NCBI GenBank assembly: GCA_019454985.1
Contig: JACFNF010000015.1
Coordinates: forward strand, 1 to 64,000
Direction of reading: 5' to 3'
Origin: Bacteroidales bacterium
Lineage (GTDB): Bacteria > Bacteroidota > Bacteroidia > Bacteroidales > F082
Length of the DNA: 64,000 nucleotides
In this document: positions 55,784-64,000 of the stretch, in pieces
Position numbering within the stretch: position 1 is the first letter of the stretch
Layout of the letters: each line of letters opens with the position of its first letter
The notes under the pieces: generated by a model
Databases searched by the model: none
What the model saw: the letters and a program-made list of their open reading frames with translations, nothing else
Told to the model about the DNA's origin: nothing
Position numbers and translations under genes: made by a program

Positions 55784-56152
55784 ATGATACAACAGGAATC
55801 AAGATGCGCTGTTGCTGATAACAGCGGCGCCAGAGAAGTACTCTGCATCAGGGTACTCGGCGGCACCGGAAAAAGGTATGCCCGCATCGGCGATAAAATC
55901 GTCGTGACCGTTAAAAGTGCCATACCCGGTGGTACGGTGAAAAAAGGCGCGGTGATGAAAGCCGTGGTTGTCCGTACCTCAAAAGAAGCCCGTCGTAGCG
56001 ATGGATCCTATATCCGGTTCGATGACAATGCCGTTGTGTTGCTCAACAATGCCGGCGAAATGATTGGGACACGTATTTTTGGCCCCGTAGCACGCGAGTT
56101 GAGGGAAAAACAGTATATGAAAATCGTTTCACTGGCACCCGAAGTGCTTTAA
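55784..56152 (+). CDS. rplN: 50S ribosomal protein L14
   Basis: Subunit-interface protein, 122 residues: [21 protein letters not shown] at the start, then [22 protein letters not shown] and [13 protein letters not shown]. It lies 1 nt after rpsQ. Confidence 0.98.
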   Translation: MIQQESRCAVADNSGAREVLCIRVLGGTGKRYARIGDKIVVTVKSAIPGGTVKKGAVMKAVVVRTSKEARRSDGSYIRFDDNAVVLLNNAGEMIGTRIFGPVARELREKQYMKIVSLAPEVL

Positions 56153-56166
56153 TACACGCTGAAACC

Positions 56167-56487
56167 ATGAGTAAATTACATATTAAAAAAGGCGATACCG
56201 TTGTCGTTACCGCCGGAGATAATAAGGGCGAAAAAGGTAAAGTGTTGAGTGTGAATGTTGAAAAACAACGTGCAGTCGTCGAAGGCGTCAACTTAGTTTC
56301 GAAACACACCCGCCCAAATACCGAAAACCCTAAAGGCGGCATCGTGAAGAAAGAATCCGGAATCCATATCTCCAACCTCAAAGTTGTGGATGGAAAAGGA
56401 AAAGCTACCCGTATCGGCCGTAAGATTGACGAAAAAACAGGTAAATCAGTCCGTTATTCAAAAAAGACAGGGGAGGTAATTAAGTAA
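56167..56487 (+). CDS. rplX: 50S ribosomal protein L24
   Basis: Assembly-initiator protein with a KOW motif, 106 residues: [22 protein letters not shown] near the start, then [21 protein letters not shown]. The stop shares its last base with the rplE start. Confidence 0.97.
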   Translation: MSKLHIKKGDTVVVTAGDNKGEKGKVLSVNVEKQRAVVEGVNLVSKHTRPNTENPKGGIVKKESGIHISNLKVVDGKGKATRIGRKIDEKTGKSVRYSKKTGEVIK

Positions 56488-57047
56488 TGAGCTACACACC
56501 CAGATTACAATCACAGTACAAAAGTGAAATCGTGCCCGCATTGATGAAACAGTTTGAGTACAAAACTGTAATGCAGGTTCCACGTCTGGTCAAGATCTCC
56601 TTGAACCAGGGTATCGGCGCAGCACTCACCGACAAAAAACTCATTGATTACGGCATCGAAGAAATGACCGCTATCTCTGGACAGAAGGCAGTTCCCACGA
56701 TTTCGAAAAAAGACGTGTCGAACTTCAAACTCCGTCGGGGAAACCCCATCGGTGTGCGTGTGACCTTGCGCGGGGTAAAAATGTATGAATTTCTAGAACG
56801 CCTTGTTGCCGTGGCTTTGCCGCGAGTGCGCGACTTCAGAGGCATCAACGATAAAGGTTTCGACGGTCGCGGAAATTACAGCTTTGGCGTGACTGAACAA
56901 ATCATCTTCCCCGAGATAGATATTGATAAAATTAACAAAATCAATGGCATGGACATTACTTTTGTGACCACGGCAAAAACCGACGCAGAAGCAATGGCAT
57001 TGCTCAAAGAATTTGGCCTTCCTTTTAAGAATCAAAAAAAAGAATAG
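56487..57047 (+). CDS. rplE: 50S ribosomal protein L5
   Basis: 5S rRNA-binding protein of the central protuberance, 186 residues: [41 protein letters not shown], and the end [11 protein letters not shown]. Confidence 0.98.
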   Translation: MSYTPRLQSQYKSEIVPALMKQFEYKTVMQVPRLVKISLNQGIGAALTDKKLIDYGIEEMTAISGQKAVPTISKKDVSNFKLRRGNPIGVRVTLRGVKMYEFLERLVAVALPRVRDFRGINDKGFDGRGNYSFGVTEQIIFPEIDIDKINKINGMDITFVTTAKTDAEAMALLKEFGLPFKNQKKE

Positions 57048-57050
57048 AGC

Positions 57051-57320
57051 ATGGCAAAAGAGTCAATGAAAGCGCGCGAGCGTAAAAGACAAAGAATGGT
57101 CGAGAAATACGCAGCCAAACGTGCCGCCCTGAAAGAAGCCGGCGATTATGAAGCCTTGCAGCGCATCCCAAAAAACGCTTCTCCGGTGCGGTTACACAAC
57201 CGTTGCCAGCTTACAGGACGCCCCAAAGGCTATATGAGGCAATTCGGTATTTCACGTATCAATTTTAGGGAAATGGCACTCAAAGGCCTGATCCCAGGTG
57301 TGAAAAAAGCAAGTTGGTAA
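57051..57320 (+). CDS. rpsN: 30S ribosomal protein S14, zinc-free long form
   Basis: 30S head protein, 89 residues. Seen: the long N-terminal extension ([20 protein letters not shown]) and [20 protein letters not shown]. It has a single Cys, so the CXXC pairs of the short zinc-binding form are absent. Confidence 0.97.
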   Translation: MAKESMKARERKRQRMVEKYAAKRAALKEAGDYEALQRIPKNASPVRLHNRCQLTGRPKGYMRQFGISRINFREMALKGLIPGVKKASW

Positions 57321-57338
57321 TTATAAAAACAACATAGA

Positions 57339-57737
57339 ATGTATACAGATCCTATTGCAGATTATTTGACCAGACTCAGAAACGGGGTCATGGCTAAACA
57401 TAGGGTTGTGGAAATTCCCGCCTCAAACGTGAAAAAGGCTATCACCAAAATCCTTTTCGAAAAAGGCTATATCCTCAACTATAAATTTGAAGACGACGAT
57501 AAGCAAGGCACCATTAAGATTGCCCTGAAATATCACCCTGCTACCAAAATGCCCGCCATGACCCGCATCGAGCGTGTATCGCGCCCAGGATTGAGGAAAT
57601 ATGTTCATGCCGAAGACCTGCCACGTGTACTCAATGGTTTAGGCATTGCCATCATTTCTACTTCCAATGGTATCATGACCGATAAGGAAGCACGCCGACT
57701 CAACGTGGGTGGCGAAGTTTTGTGTTACATCAGCTAA
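57339..57737 (+). CDS. rpsH: 30S ribosomal protein S8
   Basis: 16S rRNA-binding platform protein, 132 residues: [21 protein letters not shown], then [22 protein letters not shown] and the end [12 protein letters not shown]. In E. coli it represses the spc operon. Confidence 0.98.
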   Translation: MYTDPIADYLTRLRNGVMAKHRVVEIPASNVKKAITKILFEKGYILNYKFEDDDKQGTIKIALKYHPATKMPAMTRIERVSRPGLRKYVHAEDLPRVLNGLGIAIISTSNGIMTDKEARRLNVGGEVLCYIS

Positions 57738-57755
57738 TGAAAGGAGAAGCAATCC

Positions 57756-58316
57756 ATGTCAAGAATAGGAAAACTACCCATTGTGTTGCCTGCCGGTGTC
57801 AGCGTTAACGTTTCTGACGACAATGTTGTTACCGTAAAAGGCAAACTTGGTGAACTCAAGCAACAAATTGACGATTCAGTTTCGCTAAAAGTTGAAAATA
57901 ACGAGCTGATCATCGAAAGGAAATCCGATGAAAAAGAACATCGCTCAAAACATGGCCTTTATCGCTCATTAATTAATAACATGGTAAAAGGCGTCTCGGA
58001 AGGGTTTCAAACGGTTCAGGAAATGGTTGGCGTTGGTTACAGAGCTGAAGCCAAAGGACAGATCCTCGAACTCGCCGTGGGATTCTCGCACGGCGTGTTC
58101 TTCGAGCTTCCGCAGGAAATCAAGGTCGAAACTGTTACGGAAAGAGGTAAGAACCCTATCATCAAGATGTCGAGCATTGACAAACAGCTGCTCGGACAGG
58201 TTGCTGCCAAAATCCGTTCACTCCGCAAACCCGAACCTTATAAAGGTAAGGGAATTAAGTTCCAGAACGAGGTGTTGAGGCGCAAAGCTGGAAAGACGGC
58301 CGGTAAAGGGAAATAA
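57756..58316 (+). CDS. rplF: 50S ribosomal protein L6
   Basis: Factor-binding region protein, 186 residues: MSRIGKLPIVLPAGVSVNV, then the second repeat and the KIRSLRKPEPYKGKGIKFQNE end motif. Confidence 0.98.
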   Translation: MSRIGKLPIVLPAGVSVNVSDDNVVTVKGKLGELKQQIDDSVSLKVENNELIIERKSDEKEHRSKHGLYRSLINNMVKGVSEGFQTVQEMVGVGYRAEAKGQILELAVGFSHGVFFELPQEIKVETVTERGKNPIIKMSSIDKQLLGQVAAKIRSLRKPEPYKGKGIKFQNEVLRRKAGKTAGKGK

Positions 58317-58359
58317 TCAATGAAACGCGCTTGAAAACAAGGCTTAAAATACCAGAAAA

Positions 58360-58722
58360 ATGGCAATCAGTTCAAAAAAAATAAAAAGGAGAATCAGTAT
58401 CAGAAAACGTATTCGCGGCATCGTGAATGGCACTGTCCAGCGCCCGCGCCTGACCGTTTTCAGAAGCAATAAACAGATCTATGCCCAACTGATTGATGAC
58501 GTGGCCGGACATACCCTTGTCGCCGCTTCATCAGCCGAAAAAGGCATTGCAGAAAAAAAGGTAACCAAAATCGAACAAGCTAAACTTGTCGGAACGCTCG
58601 TGGCCGAAAAAGCCAAAGCAGCAGGAATCGAAACAGTGGTTTTCGATCGCAATGGTTATCTGTATCACGGAAGAGTTAAATCATTGGCCGAAGCAGCTCG
58701 CGAAGGAGGATTAAAATTCTAG
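58360..58722 (+). CDS. rplR: 50S ribosomal protein L18
   Basis: 5S rRNA-binding protein, 120 residues: a basic N-terminus ([17 protein letters not shown]), [20 protein letters not shown], and the end [23 protein letters not shown]. Confidence 0.98.
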   Translation: MAISSKKIKRRISIRKRIRGIVNGTVQRPRLTVFRSNKQIYAQLIDDVAGHTLVAASSAEKGIAEKKVTKIEQAKLVGTLVAEKAKAAGIETVVFDRNGYLYHGRVKSLAEAAREGGLKF

Positions 58723-58728
58723 GAAATT

Positions 58729-59247
58729 ATGTCAGAAGTAAACGTAAAAAGAGTAAAATCCAGCGAAATCGAATTTAAAGACAGGCTGGTCAGCATCCAG
58801 AGGGTTACCAAAGTAACCAAGGGCGGACGTACTTTCAGCTTCTCAGCCATCGTGGTGGTAGGCAATGAAAATGGCGTTGTCGGCTACGGCCTTGGAAAAG
58901 CGAAAGAAGTGACCGCTGCTATTGCCAAAGGCGTTGACGATGCCAAAAAGAACCTCATCCGCGTTCCGGTTCGCAAAGGTACCATCCCCCACGAACAATA
59001 TGGCAAATACAGTGGCGCTTTGGTATTCTTAAAACCTGCCTCACACGGTACGGGAGTGATCGCCGGCGGTGCAATGCGTGCCGTACTCGAAAGCGTCGGT
59101 ATCAACGACGTACTCGCAAAATCCAGAGGTTCGTCGAACCCACACTCGGTTGTGAAAGCCACTTTTGACGCACTGTCGAAAATGCGCGACGCCTATACCG
59201 TTTCGCAAGTTCGCGGAGTTGATCTCGATACAGTATTCAATGGTTAA
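58729..59247 (+). CDS. rpsE: 30S ribosomal protein S5
   Basis: Decoding-fidelity protein, 172 residues: [38 protein letters not shown], and the [19 protein letters not shown] core. Confidence 0.98.
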   Translation: MSEVNVKRVKSSEIEFKDRLVSIQRVTKVTKGGRTFSFSAIVVVGNENGVVGYGLGKAKEVTAAIAKGVDDAKKNLIRVPVRKGTIPHEQYGKYSGALVFLKPASHGTGVIAGGAMRAVLESVGINDVLAKSRGSSNPHSVVKATFDALSKMRDAYTVSQVRGVDLDTVFNG

Positions 59248-59260
59248 GCCCCTTATTGCA

Positions 59261-59440
59261 ATGAAAAAAGTAAGAATAACCCAGATTAAAAGCGGTATCG
59301 GCCGGACCAAACGCCAGAAAGATACCCTGACTGCCCTCGGATTGCGCAAACTCAATCAAAGCATCGAGGTGGAGCTCAACCCAGCTTTAGCCGGTATGGT
59401 GGAAGCAGTGAAACATCTGCTGAAAGTTGAAGAAATATAA
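59261..59440 (+). CDS. rpmD: 50S ribosomal protein L30
   Basis: 59 residues, MKKVRITQIKSGIGRTKRQKD, then LGLRKLNQSIEVELNPALAGM. The start is the ATG at 59261, which gives the family length; the frame extends upstream inside rpsE but those codons do not match L30. Confidence 0.96.
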   Translation: MKKVRITQIKSGIGRTKRQKDTLTALGLRKLNQSIEVELNPALAGMVEAVKHLLKVEEI

Positions 59441-59471
59441 GCATTTAGGAATCAAGCTAAAATAAACTAAC

Positions 59472-59918
59472 ATGGATCTTAGCAATCTAAAGCCTGCCAA
59501 AGGATCAGTAAAAGCAGTAAAACGCATCGGCCGCGGACAGGGTTCGGGTCGCGGTGGTACTTCCACCCGTGGCCATAAAGGCGCCGGGTCGCGTTCGGGA
59601 ACCAAGAAAAGTCTCGGATACGAAGGCGGACAAATGCCTTTGGTACGCCGCGTCCCCAAATTTGGCTTTAAAAATATCAACAGAAAAGAATACAAAGCCA
59701 TCAACCTTTTAACTATCCAAAATCTTGCGGATACTCACCAATTATCGGTTGTCAGCTTCGAAACGCTGCAACAATATGGCTTGGTTTCCAAAAATGTTTT
59801 GGTGAAAGTTTTGGCTAAAGGCGAACTCAAAGCAAAAGTCGAAGTCCATGCTCATGGCTTCTCGGCTGCCGCAGTGAAAGCAATTGAAGCCGCCGGTGGT
59901 AACGTTGTAAAAATCTAA
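59472..59918 (+). CDS. rplO: 50S ribosomal protein L15
   Basis: 148 residues: MDLSNLKPAKGSVKAVKRIGR, then the Gly/Arg-rich RGQGSGRGGTSTRGHKGAGSR and EGGQMPLVRRVPKFGF. Confidence 0.98.
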   Translation: MDLSNLKPAKGSVKAVKRIGRGQGSGRGGTSTRGHKGAGSRSGTKKSLGYEGGQMPLVRRVPKFGFKNINRKEYKAINLLTIQNLADTHQLSVVSFETLQQYGLVSKNVLVKVLAKGELKAKVEVHAHGFSAAAVKAIEAAGGNVVKI

Positions 59919-59923
59919 TTTGA

Positions 59924-61285
59924 ATGAAGCGGTTTATCGAAACTATACGGAATATCTTCAAAATCGAAGAGTTACGTAAGCGCATCATTTACACCCTGTT
60001 GATCGTTATGATCTACAGGTTGGGCTCTTATATTGTGCTTCCGGGTATTGACCCAAATATGTTGACAGCCCTCAAATCGCAAACAAGTGGCGGACTGCTG
60101 GGCTTGCTCGATATGTTTTCGGGTGGTGCTTTTTCTAACGCTTCCATCTTTGCGCTTGGAATTATGCCCTATATCTCGGCTTCTATCGTGATTCAGTTGC
60201 TGGGTATGGCCATTCCATACTTCCAGCGATTGCAACGCGAAGGCGAGAGCGGACGCCGTAAGATTAACCAAATGACACGCTACCTCACCGTGATTATCGT
60301 TGCCCTTCAGGCTCCTGCCTATATCGCCAATGTGATCAGCAGATTGCCTAATGAAGGAATTGCACCGTTCGATCCCAACGTGGCTCATCCGTCAGTTTTC
60401 TTCTGGGTGTCGCATACCATCATCCTGATCGCCGGAACACTCTTTGTGATGTGGATGGGCGAAAGAATTACCGATAAAGGTATTGGAAACGGAATCTCAC
60501 TCATCATCATGATTGGAATTATTGCCCGACTGCCTTTTGCACTATTTTCCGAGTTTTTCTCGCGCCTTGAGCAAAAAGGTGGCGGGTTGGTGTTCTTTGT
60601 GGTTGAGCTGGCCGTGCTTGTTATTGTCATCCTGCTTACCATCCTGTTGGTGCAAGGCACACGTCGTGTACCGGTTCAGTATGCCAAACGTATTGTAGGC
60701 AACCGTCAGTATGGTGGTGTTAGGCAGTACATTCCCATCAAAGTGAATGCTGCCGGTGTAATGCCGATCATTTTTGCCCAGGCCATCATGTTCCTGCCAG
60801 TTACCTTGGTTGGTTTTGCCAACAGCGAAAGTCTTTCGGGGATTGCTGCCACCTTCACCAACATGAACGGATTTTGGTATAACTTTGTATTCTTTGTACT
60901 TATCGTTCTTTTCACCTATTTCTATACCGCCATCACCATTAACCCGAACCAGATGGCCGAGGATATGAAAAAGAACGGAGGTTTTATCCCAGGCGTGAAA
61001 CCCGGAAAGAAAACCGCAGAATATCTCGATAACATCCTTTCGAAAATCACTCTGCCCGGTTCAATCTTTTTGGGTTTTGTGGCTATTATGCCAGCCTTGG
61101 TTGGAAAGATGGGTGTCAGCCACGCCTTTGCATCTTTCTACGGTGGTACATCATTGCTGATTTTAGTTGGCGTTGTGCTCGACACACTCCAGCAAATTGA
61201 AAGCTACCTGTTGATGCGTCATTACGACGGTCTGACAAAGTCAGGCAGAATCAAAGGTCGCGGCGCCGCCATGAACATGGGTTAA
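59924..61285 (+). CDS. secY: Protein translocase channel subunit SecY
   Basis: Inner-membrane channel through which the SecDF partner also works. 453 residues with ten helices: MKRFIETIRNIFKIEELRKRI start, LDMFSGGAFSNASIFALGIMPYISASI (plug and TM2 region), RRVPVQYAKRIVGNRQYGG, and INPNQMAEDMKKNGGFIPGVKPG. It begins 5 nt after rplO. Confidence 0.97.
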   Translation: MKRFIETIRNIFKIEELRKRIIYTLLIVMIYRLGSYIVLPGIDPNMLTALKSQTSGGLLGLLDMFSGGAFSNASIFALGIMPYISASIVIQLLGMAIPYFQRLQREGESGRRKINQMTRYLTVIIVALQAPAYIANVISRLPNEGIAPFDPNVAHPSVFFWVSHTIILIAGTLFVMWMGERITDKGIGNGISLIIMIGIIARLPFALFSEFFSRLEQKGGGLVFFVVELAVLVIVILLTILLVQGTRRVPVQYAKRIVGNRQYGGVRQYIPIKVNAAGVMPIIFAQAIMFLPVTLVGFANSESLSGIAATFTNMNGFWYNFVFFVLIVLFTYFYTAITINPNQMAEDMKKNGGFIPGVKPGKKTAEYLDNILSKITLPGSIFLGFVAIMPALVGKMGVSHAFASFYGGTSLLILVGVVLDTLQQIESYLLMRHYDGLTKSGRIKGRGAAMNMG

Positions 61286-61303
61286 GACCGAAAGAATAAA
61301 GAA

Positions 61304-62086
61304 ATGATCTGCTTCAAAACAGAAGAAGAGATAGAGATACAACGTAAAAGTTCTTTGCTTGTTGGTAAAACATTGGCCGAAGTGGCCAGGCACCTGAAAC
61401 CGGGCGTGGAAACCATTGCCCTCGACAGGATAGCCGAGACCTTTATTCGCGACCATCACGCTATACCCGGATTCAAAGGTTATGGGGGATTCCCCGGAAG
61501 CTTGTGTATCTCGGTCAACGATCAGGTCGTTCACGGAATACCTGGAAAAACGATCTTGAAAGACGGCGATATTGTTTCGATAGATTGCGGTGTGTTGATG
61601 AACGGCTTCTATGGCGATAGCGCTTACACCTTTGCAATTGGCGAAGTGTCGGAGGAAATTCGTCTGCTTATGCAGCGAACCAAAGAATCGCTTTACAAAG
61701 GTATTGAGGCTGCCATCGAAGGGAATCGCATCGGCGACATTGGATATGCTGTGCAATCGCATGTGGAACAGTATGGATACGGAGTGGTCAGAGAATTGGT
61801 AGGACATGGCGTAGGACGCAAGCTGCACGAGGCTCCCGAAGTGCCAAACTATGGCCGAAAGGGTAATGGCACACGGTTGCGTACGGGAATGGTTATTGCC
61901 ATCGAACCGATGGTTAACCTTGGCGCACGATACGTTTTTCAGGAAGACGATGGCTGGACCATCCGAACCAAAGACGGAAGCCCTGCCGCACACTACGAGC
62001 ATACCGTTGCTGTGAGAGCCGGAAAGGCCGATGTTTTATCGAGTTTTGAAGAAATAGAATCGGTGATTAAAAACATGAATGGATAA
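61304..62086 (+). CDS. map: Methionine aminopeptidase, type I
   Basis: Removes the initiator Met from new proteins. 260 residues: [16 protein letters not shown], metal ligands in [40 protein letters not shown] and [10 protein letters not shown]. It lacks the N-terminal zinc-finger extension, so it is the short type Ia form. Followed after 5 nt by infA. Confidence 0.97.
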   Translation: MICFKTEEEIEIQRKSSLLVGKTLAEVARHLKPGVETIALDRIAETFIRDHHAIPGFKGYGGFPGSLCISVNDQVVHGIPGKTILKDGDIVSIDCGVLMNGFYGDSAYTFAIGEVSEEIRLLMQRTKESLYKGIEAAIEGNRIGDIGYAVQSHVEQYGYGVVRELVGHGVGRKLHEAPEVPNYGRKGNGTRLRTGMVIAIEPMVNLGARYVFQEDDGWTIRTKDGSPAAHYEHTVAVRAGKADVLSSFEEIESVIKNMNG

Positions 62087-62091
62087 AATTT

Positions 62092-62310
62092 ATGGCAAAA
62101 CAACTGTCTATTGAACAAGATGGAACCGTGATCGAGTCGTTGGGAAACGCTATGTTTCGTGTCGAACTGGAAAACGGACACACCCTCATCGCCCACATTT
62201 CGGGAAAGATGCGGATGCACTACATCAAGATTTTGCCCGGCGACAGGGTGAAACTCGAACTTTCACCCTATGATCTCAGTAAAGGCCGTATAACATTCAG
62301 GTACAAGTAA
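62092..62310 (+). CDS. infA: Translation initiation factor IF-1
   Basis: 72-residue OB-fold protein: [22 protein letters not shown], then [19 protein letters not shown] and [16 protein letters not shown], near-canonical. Confidence 0.98.
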   Translation: MAKQLSIEQDGTVIESLGNAMFRVELENGHTLIAHISGKMRMHYIKILPGDRVKLELSPYDLSKGRITFRYK

Positions 62311-62366
62311 AAGATTATCATAAACGAAAGAAGACCCCAGAAAGGTTTTCACCAAATAACAAGAAC

Positions 62367-62483
62367 ATGAAAGTAAGAGCATCCATTAAGAAAAGATCAG
62401 ACGATTGCAAAATCGTTCGCCGCAAAGGCAGATTGTATGTGATCAACAAAAAGAACCCAAAGTTCAAACAAAGACAAGGATAA
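62367..62483 (+). CDS. rpmJ: 50S ribosomal protein L36, zinc-free form
   Basis: 38 residues, starting [20 protein letters not shown] and ending NPKFKQRQG; start ATG at 62367, stop TAA at 62481. Of the four zinc ligands of the classical form only one Cys (residue 14) remains: the others read Ser11, Asn27 and Phe33. Intergenic spacing (56 nt before, 25 nt after) fits the operon. Confidence 0.96.
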   Translation: MKVRASIKKRSDDCKIVRRKGRLYVINKKNPKFKQRQG

Positions 62484-62508
62484 GCTTCATTATTAAAATC
62501 GAAAGAAT

Positions 62509-62886
62509 ATGGCTAGGATCGCTGGTGTAGATATCCCGAACAATAAAAGGGGAGAAGTGGCACTCACTTATATTTATGGTATTGGCAGGAGTGCTTCGAA
62601 AAAAATACTTGCTGAAGCAGGTGTTGACATCAACAAAAAAGTGCAGGATTGGAACGACGACGAACAGAATAACGTTCGTGCCGTTATTGCTGCCGGATAT
62701 AAAGTGGAAGGCGAGCTCAGGAGCGAAACTCAGATCAACATCAAACGCTTGATGGACATCGGTTGCTACCGTGGAATCCGCCACCGCTCGGGCTTACCGT
62801 TACGCGGCCAGAGCACCAAAAACAACGCCCGTACGCGCAAAGGGCGTAAAAAGACCGTTGCAAACAAGAAGAAAGCTACCAAGTAG
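62509..62886 (+). CDS. rpsM: 30S ribosomal protein S13
   Basis: 30S head protein touching P-site tRNA, 125 residues: [49 protein letters not shown] split over the C-terminal part ([13 protein letters not shown]), and a basic tail. Confidence 0.98.
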   Translation: MARIAGVDIPNNKRGEVALTYIYGIGRSASKKILAEAGVDINKKVQDWNDDEQNNVRAVIAAGYKVEGELRSETQINIKRLMDIGCYRGIRHRSGLPLRGQSTKNNARTRKGRKKTVANKKKATK

Positions 62887-62927
62887 CATTCGGATCATAT
62901 TTAACAGTTTAGAAATTAACTTTCATT

Positions 62928-63317
62928 ATGGCAAAAACTACAAGAGTAGTAAAGAAACGTGTTGTTAAAGTTGAAGCCACCGGTAGGGCTTATATCAAGG
63001 CCTCCTTTAACAATATCATCATTTCTTTGACAAACAACAGCGGCCAGGTCATCTCATGGGCCTCCGCCGGAAAAATGGGCTTCAGGGGATCCAAAAAGAA
63101 TACTCCTTATGCCGCACAAACAGCTGCCGAAGAGTGCTCCAAAACAGCCTACGACCTCGGATTGAGAAAAGTAAAAGTTTATGTGAAAGGACCTGGTGCA
63201 GGACGTGAATCGGCTATCCGTTCCATCCACTCCTCGGGTATTGAGGTGACCGAAATCAACGACGTTACGCCATTGCCACACAATGGATGCCGCCCACCCA
63301 AAAGAAGAAGAGTGTAA
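62928..63317 (+). CDS. rpsK: 30S ribosomal protein S11
   Basis: 30S platform protein, 129 residues: [41 protein letters not shown], and the end [13 protein letters not shown]. The family's Asn-Gly isomerisation site (HNGCRPP) is present. Confidence 0.98.
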   Translation: MAKTTRVVKKRVVKVEATGRAYIKASFNNIIISLTNNSGQVISWASAGKMGFRGSKKNTPYAAQTAAEECSKTAYDLGLRKVKVYVKGPGAGRESAIRSIHSSGIEVTEINDVTPLPHNGCRPPKRRRV

Positions 63318-63350
63318 CAGATCCCCATTAACCTTTAAATAGCAAGTATT

Positions 63351-63956
63351 ATGGCAAGGCACATAGGCCCCAAATCAAAAATAGCCAGAAAATTTGGCGA
63401 ACCCATCTACGGACCCGATCGCTCATTCGAGAAAAAGAACTATCCTCCGGGACAGCATGGAAGCTCGAAAAGGAGAAAGAAACAATCGGAGTACGGAATC
63501 CAGCTTCAGGAAAAACAAAAGGCAAAATACACGTACGGTATTCTTGAAAAACAGTTTAGAATCCTGTTCGAACGCGCTGTACAGAAAAAAGGCATCACCG
63601 GTGTCGTGTTGCTGCAACTCATTGAATCAAGGTTAGATAACGTGGTTTATCGTTTGGGCATTGCTCCCACACGTAACGCTGCCCGTCAACTTGTGAGCCA
63701 CTGCCACATCACCGTGAATGGCGACGTGGTCAATATTCCCTCCTATTTGCTTAAAGAAGGCGATATTGTTGGCGTACGCGAAAGATCGAAAAGCCTTGAA
63801 GTAGTGGTCAACTCATTGCAGGGACACAGCAATCGCTTCTCGTGGCTCGAATGGGATGGCGAAAAATTAGCCGGAAAATTCCTCAACTACCCCAGCAGGG
63901 AAGATATCCCCGAAAATATCAAGGAACAACTCATCGTGGAGCTCTACTCCAAATAA
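63351..63956 (+). CDS. rpsD: 30S ribosomal protein S4, zinc-free form
   Basis: Assembly-initiator protein of the 30S body, 201 residues. The N-terminal part ([21 protein letters not shown]) lacks the Cys ligands of zinc-binding S4; the S4 RNA-binding domain [21 protein letters not shown] follows. Last complete gene; rpoA would be expected next, but the final 44 bases hold no coding start that I can support. Confidence 0.98.
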   Translation: MARHIGPKSKIARKFGEPIYGPDRSFEKKNYPPGQHGSSKRRKKQSEYGIQLQEKQKAKYTYGILEKQFRILFERAVQKKGITGVVLLQLIESRLDNVVYRLGIAPTRNAARQLVSHCHITVNGDVVNIPSYLLKEGDIVGVRERSKSLEVVVNSLQGHSNRFSWLEWDGEKLAGKFLNYPSREDIPENIKEQLIVELYSK

Positions 63957-64000
63957 TTAACCTTGATACAGTGCCCGATAGCATATTTTCCATCTAACCC

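Noticed and set aside
1..64000. CRISPR arrays, insertion sequences, prophage, tRNA or rRNA genes, or defence systems
   Set aside because: No repeat-spacer pattern, transposase, integrase, cloverleaf or defence-gene domain was seen; the window is core chromosome.

Overview
The window is a chromosomal segment of a Bacteroidota (Bacteroidetes) bacterium, probably a free-living member of the class Bacteroidia with aerobic or microaerobic respiration. The evidence is a fused SecDF, a CcoN-CcoO fusion oxidase, an alternative complex III (act) cluster, DUF4290 next to murA, a PorE-like OmpA protein, and recurrent promoters of the Bacteroidetes sigma factor type (-33 TTG or TTTG, about 20 nt, -7 TAnnTTTG). 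Clear Shine-Dalgarno sequences are scarce. I saw no tRNA, rRNA, CRISPR array, insertion sequence or prophage. The gene content is core chromosome.

Layout. 1-2100: end of rsmG, a LysM glucosaminidase and a lipoprotein cytochrome c. 2.3-11.7 kb: secDF, tatA/B, a PorE-like OmpA protein with an unexpected C-terminal domain, purM, prfA and pyrF, all on the plus strand. 11.7-14.8 kb: ilvE, a DUF554 membrane protein and a methyltransferase interrupted by an in-frame stop, all on the minus strand. 14.9-18.8 kb: htpG, then lemA with two TPM-domain genes. 19-27 kb: the complete alternative complex III cluster, in the order actA-B-C-D-F-E. 27-36.6 kb: a SlyD-like prolyl isomerase, a Tll0287-like heme protein, the copper ATPase ccoI, then ccoS, ccoNO, ccoQ, ccoP, ccoG, ccoH and a TauE/SafE-like (DsbD-fold) protein. 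36.9-38.2 kb: an AzgA-type purine permease. 38.4-47 kb, minus strand: a NatAB-like ABC exporter, dnaJ, grpE, murA, DUF4290 and uvrD/pcrA. 47.3-64 kb: the str-S10-spc-alpha ribosomal protein supercluster from rpsL to rpsD, with secY, map, infA and rpmJ; rpoA presumably lies just beyond the right edge.

The central 19-36.6 kb region reads as one respiratory module. Quinol is oxidised by ACIII (Fe-S and multiheme relay), electrons pass to c-type cytochromes and then to a cbb3 oxidase, with the copper, heme and Fe-S assembly factors alongside. No aa3 oxidase genes follow the act cluster in this window.

The most notable observations are: (1) a retropepsin-like domain that appears to have lost its catalytic Asp at the C-terminus of the PorE-like protein; (2) an in-frame TAA that cuts the methyltransferase just before a well-formed 51-codon C-terminal continuation; (3) a structured leader of about 265 nt ahead of rpsL; (4) a 21-codon upstream ORF whose stop overlaps the actA start; and (5) MurA with Asp in place of the fosfomycin-target Cys.
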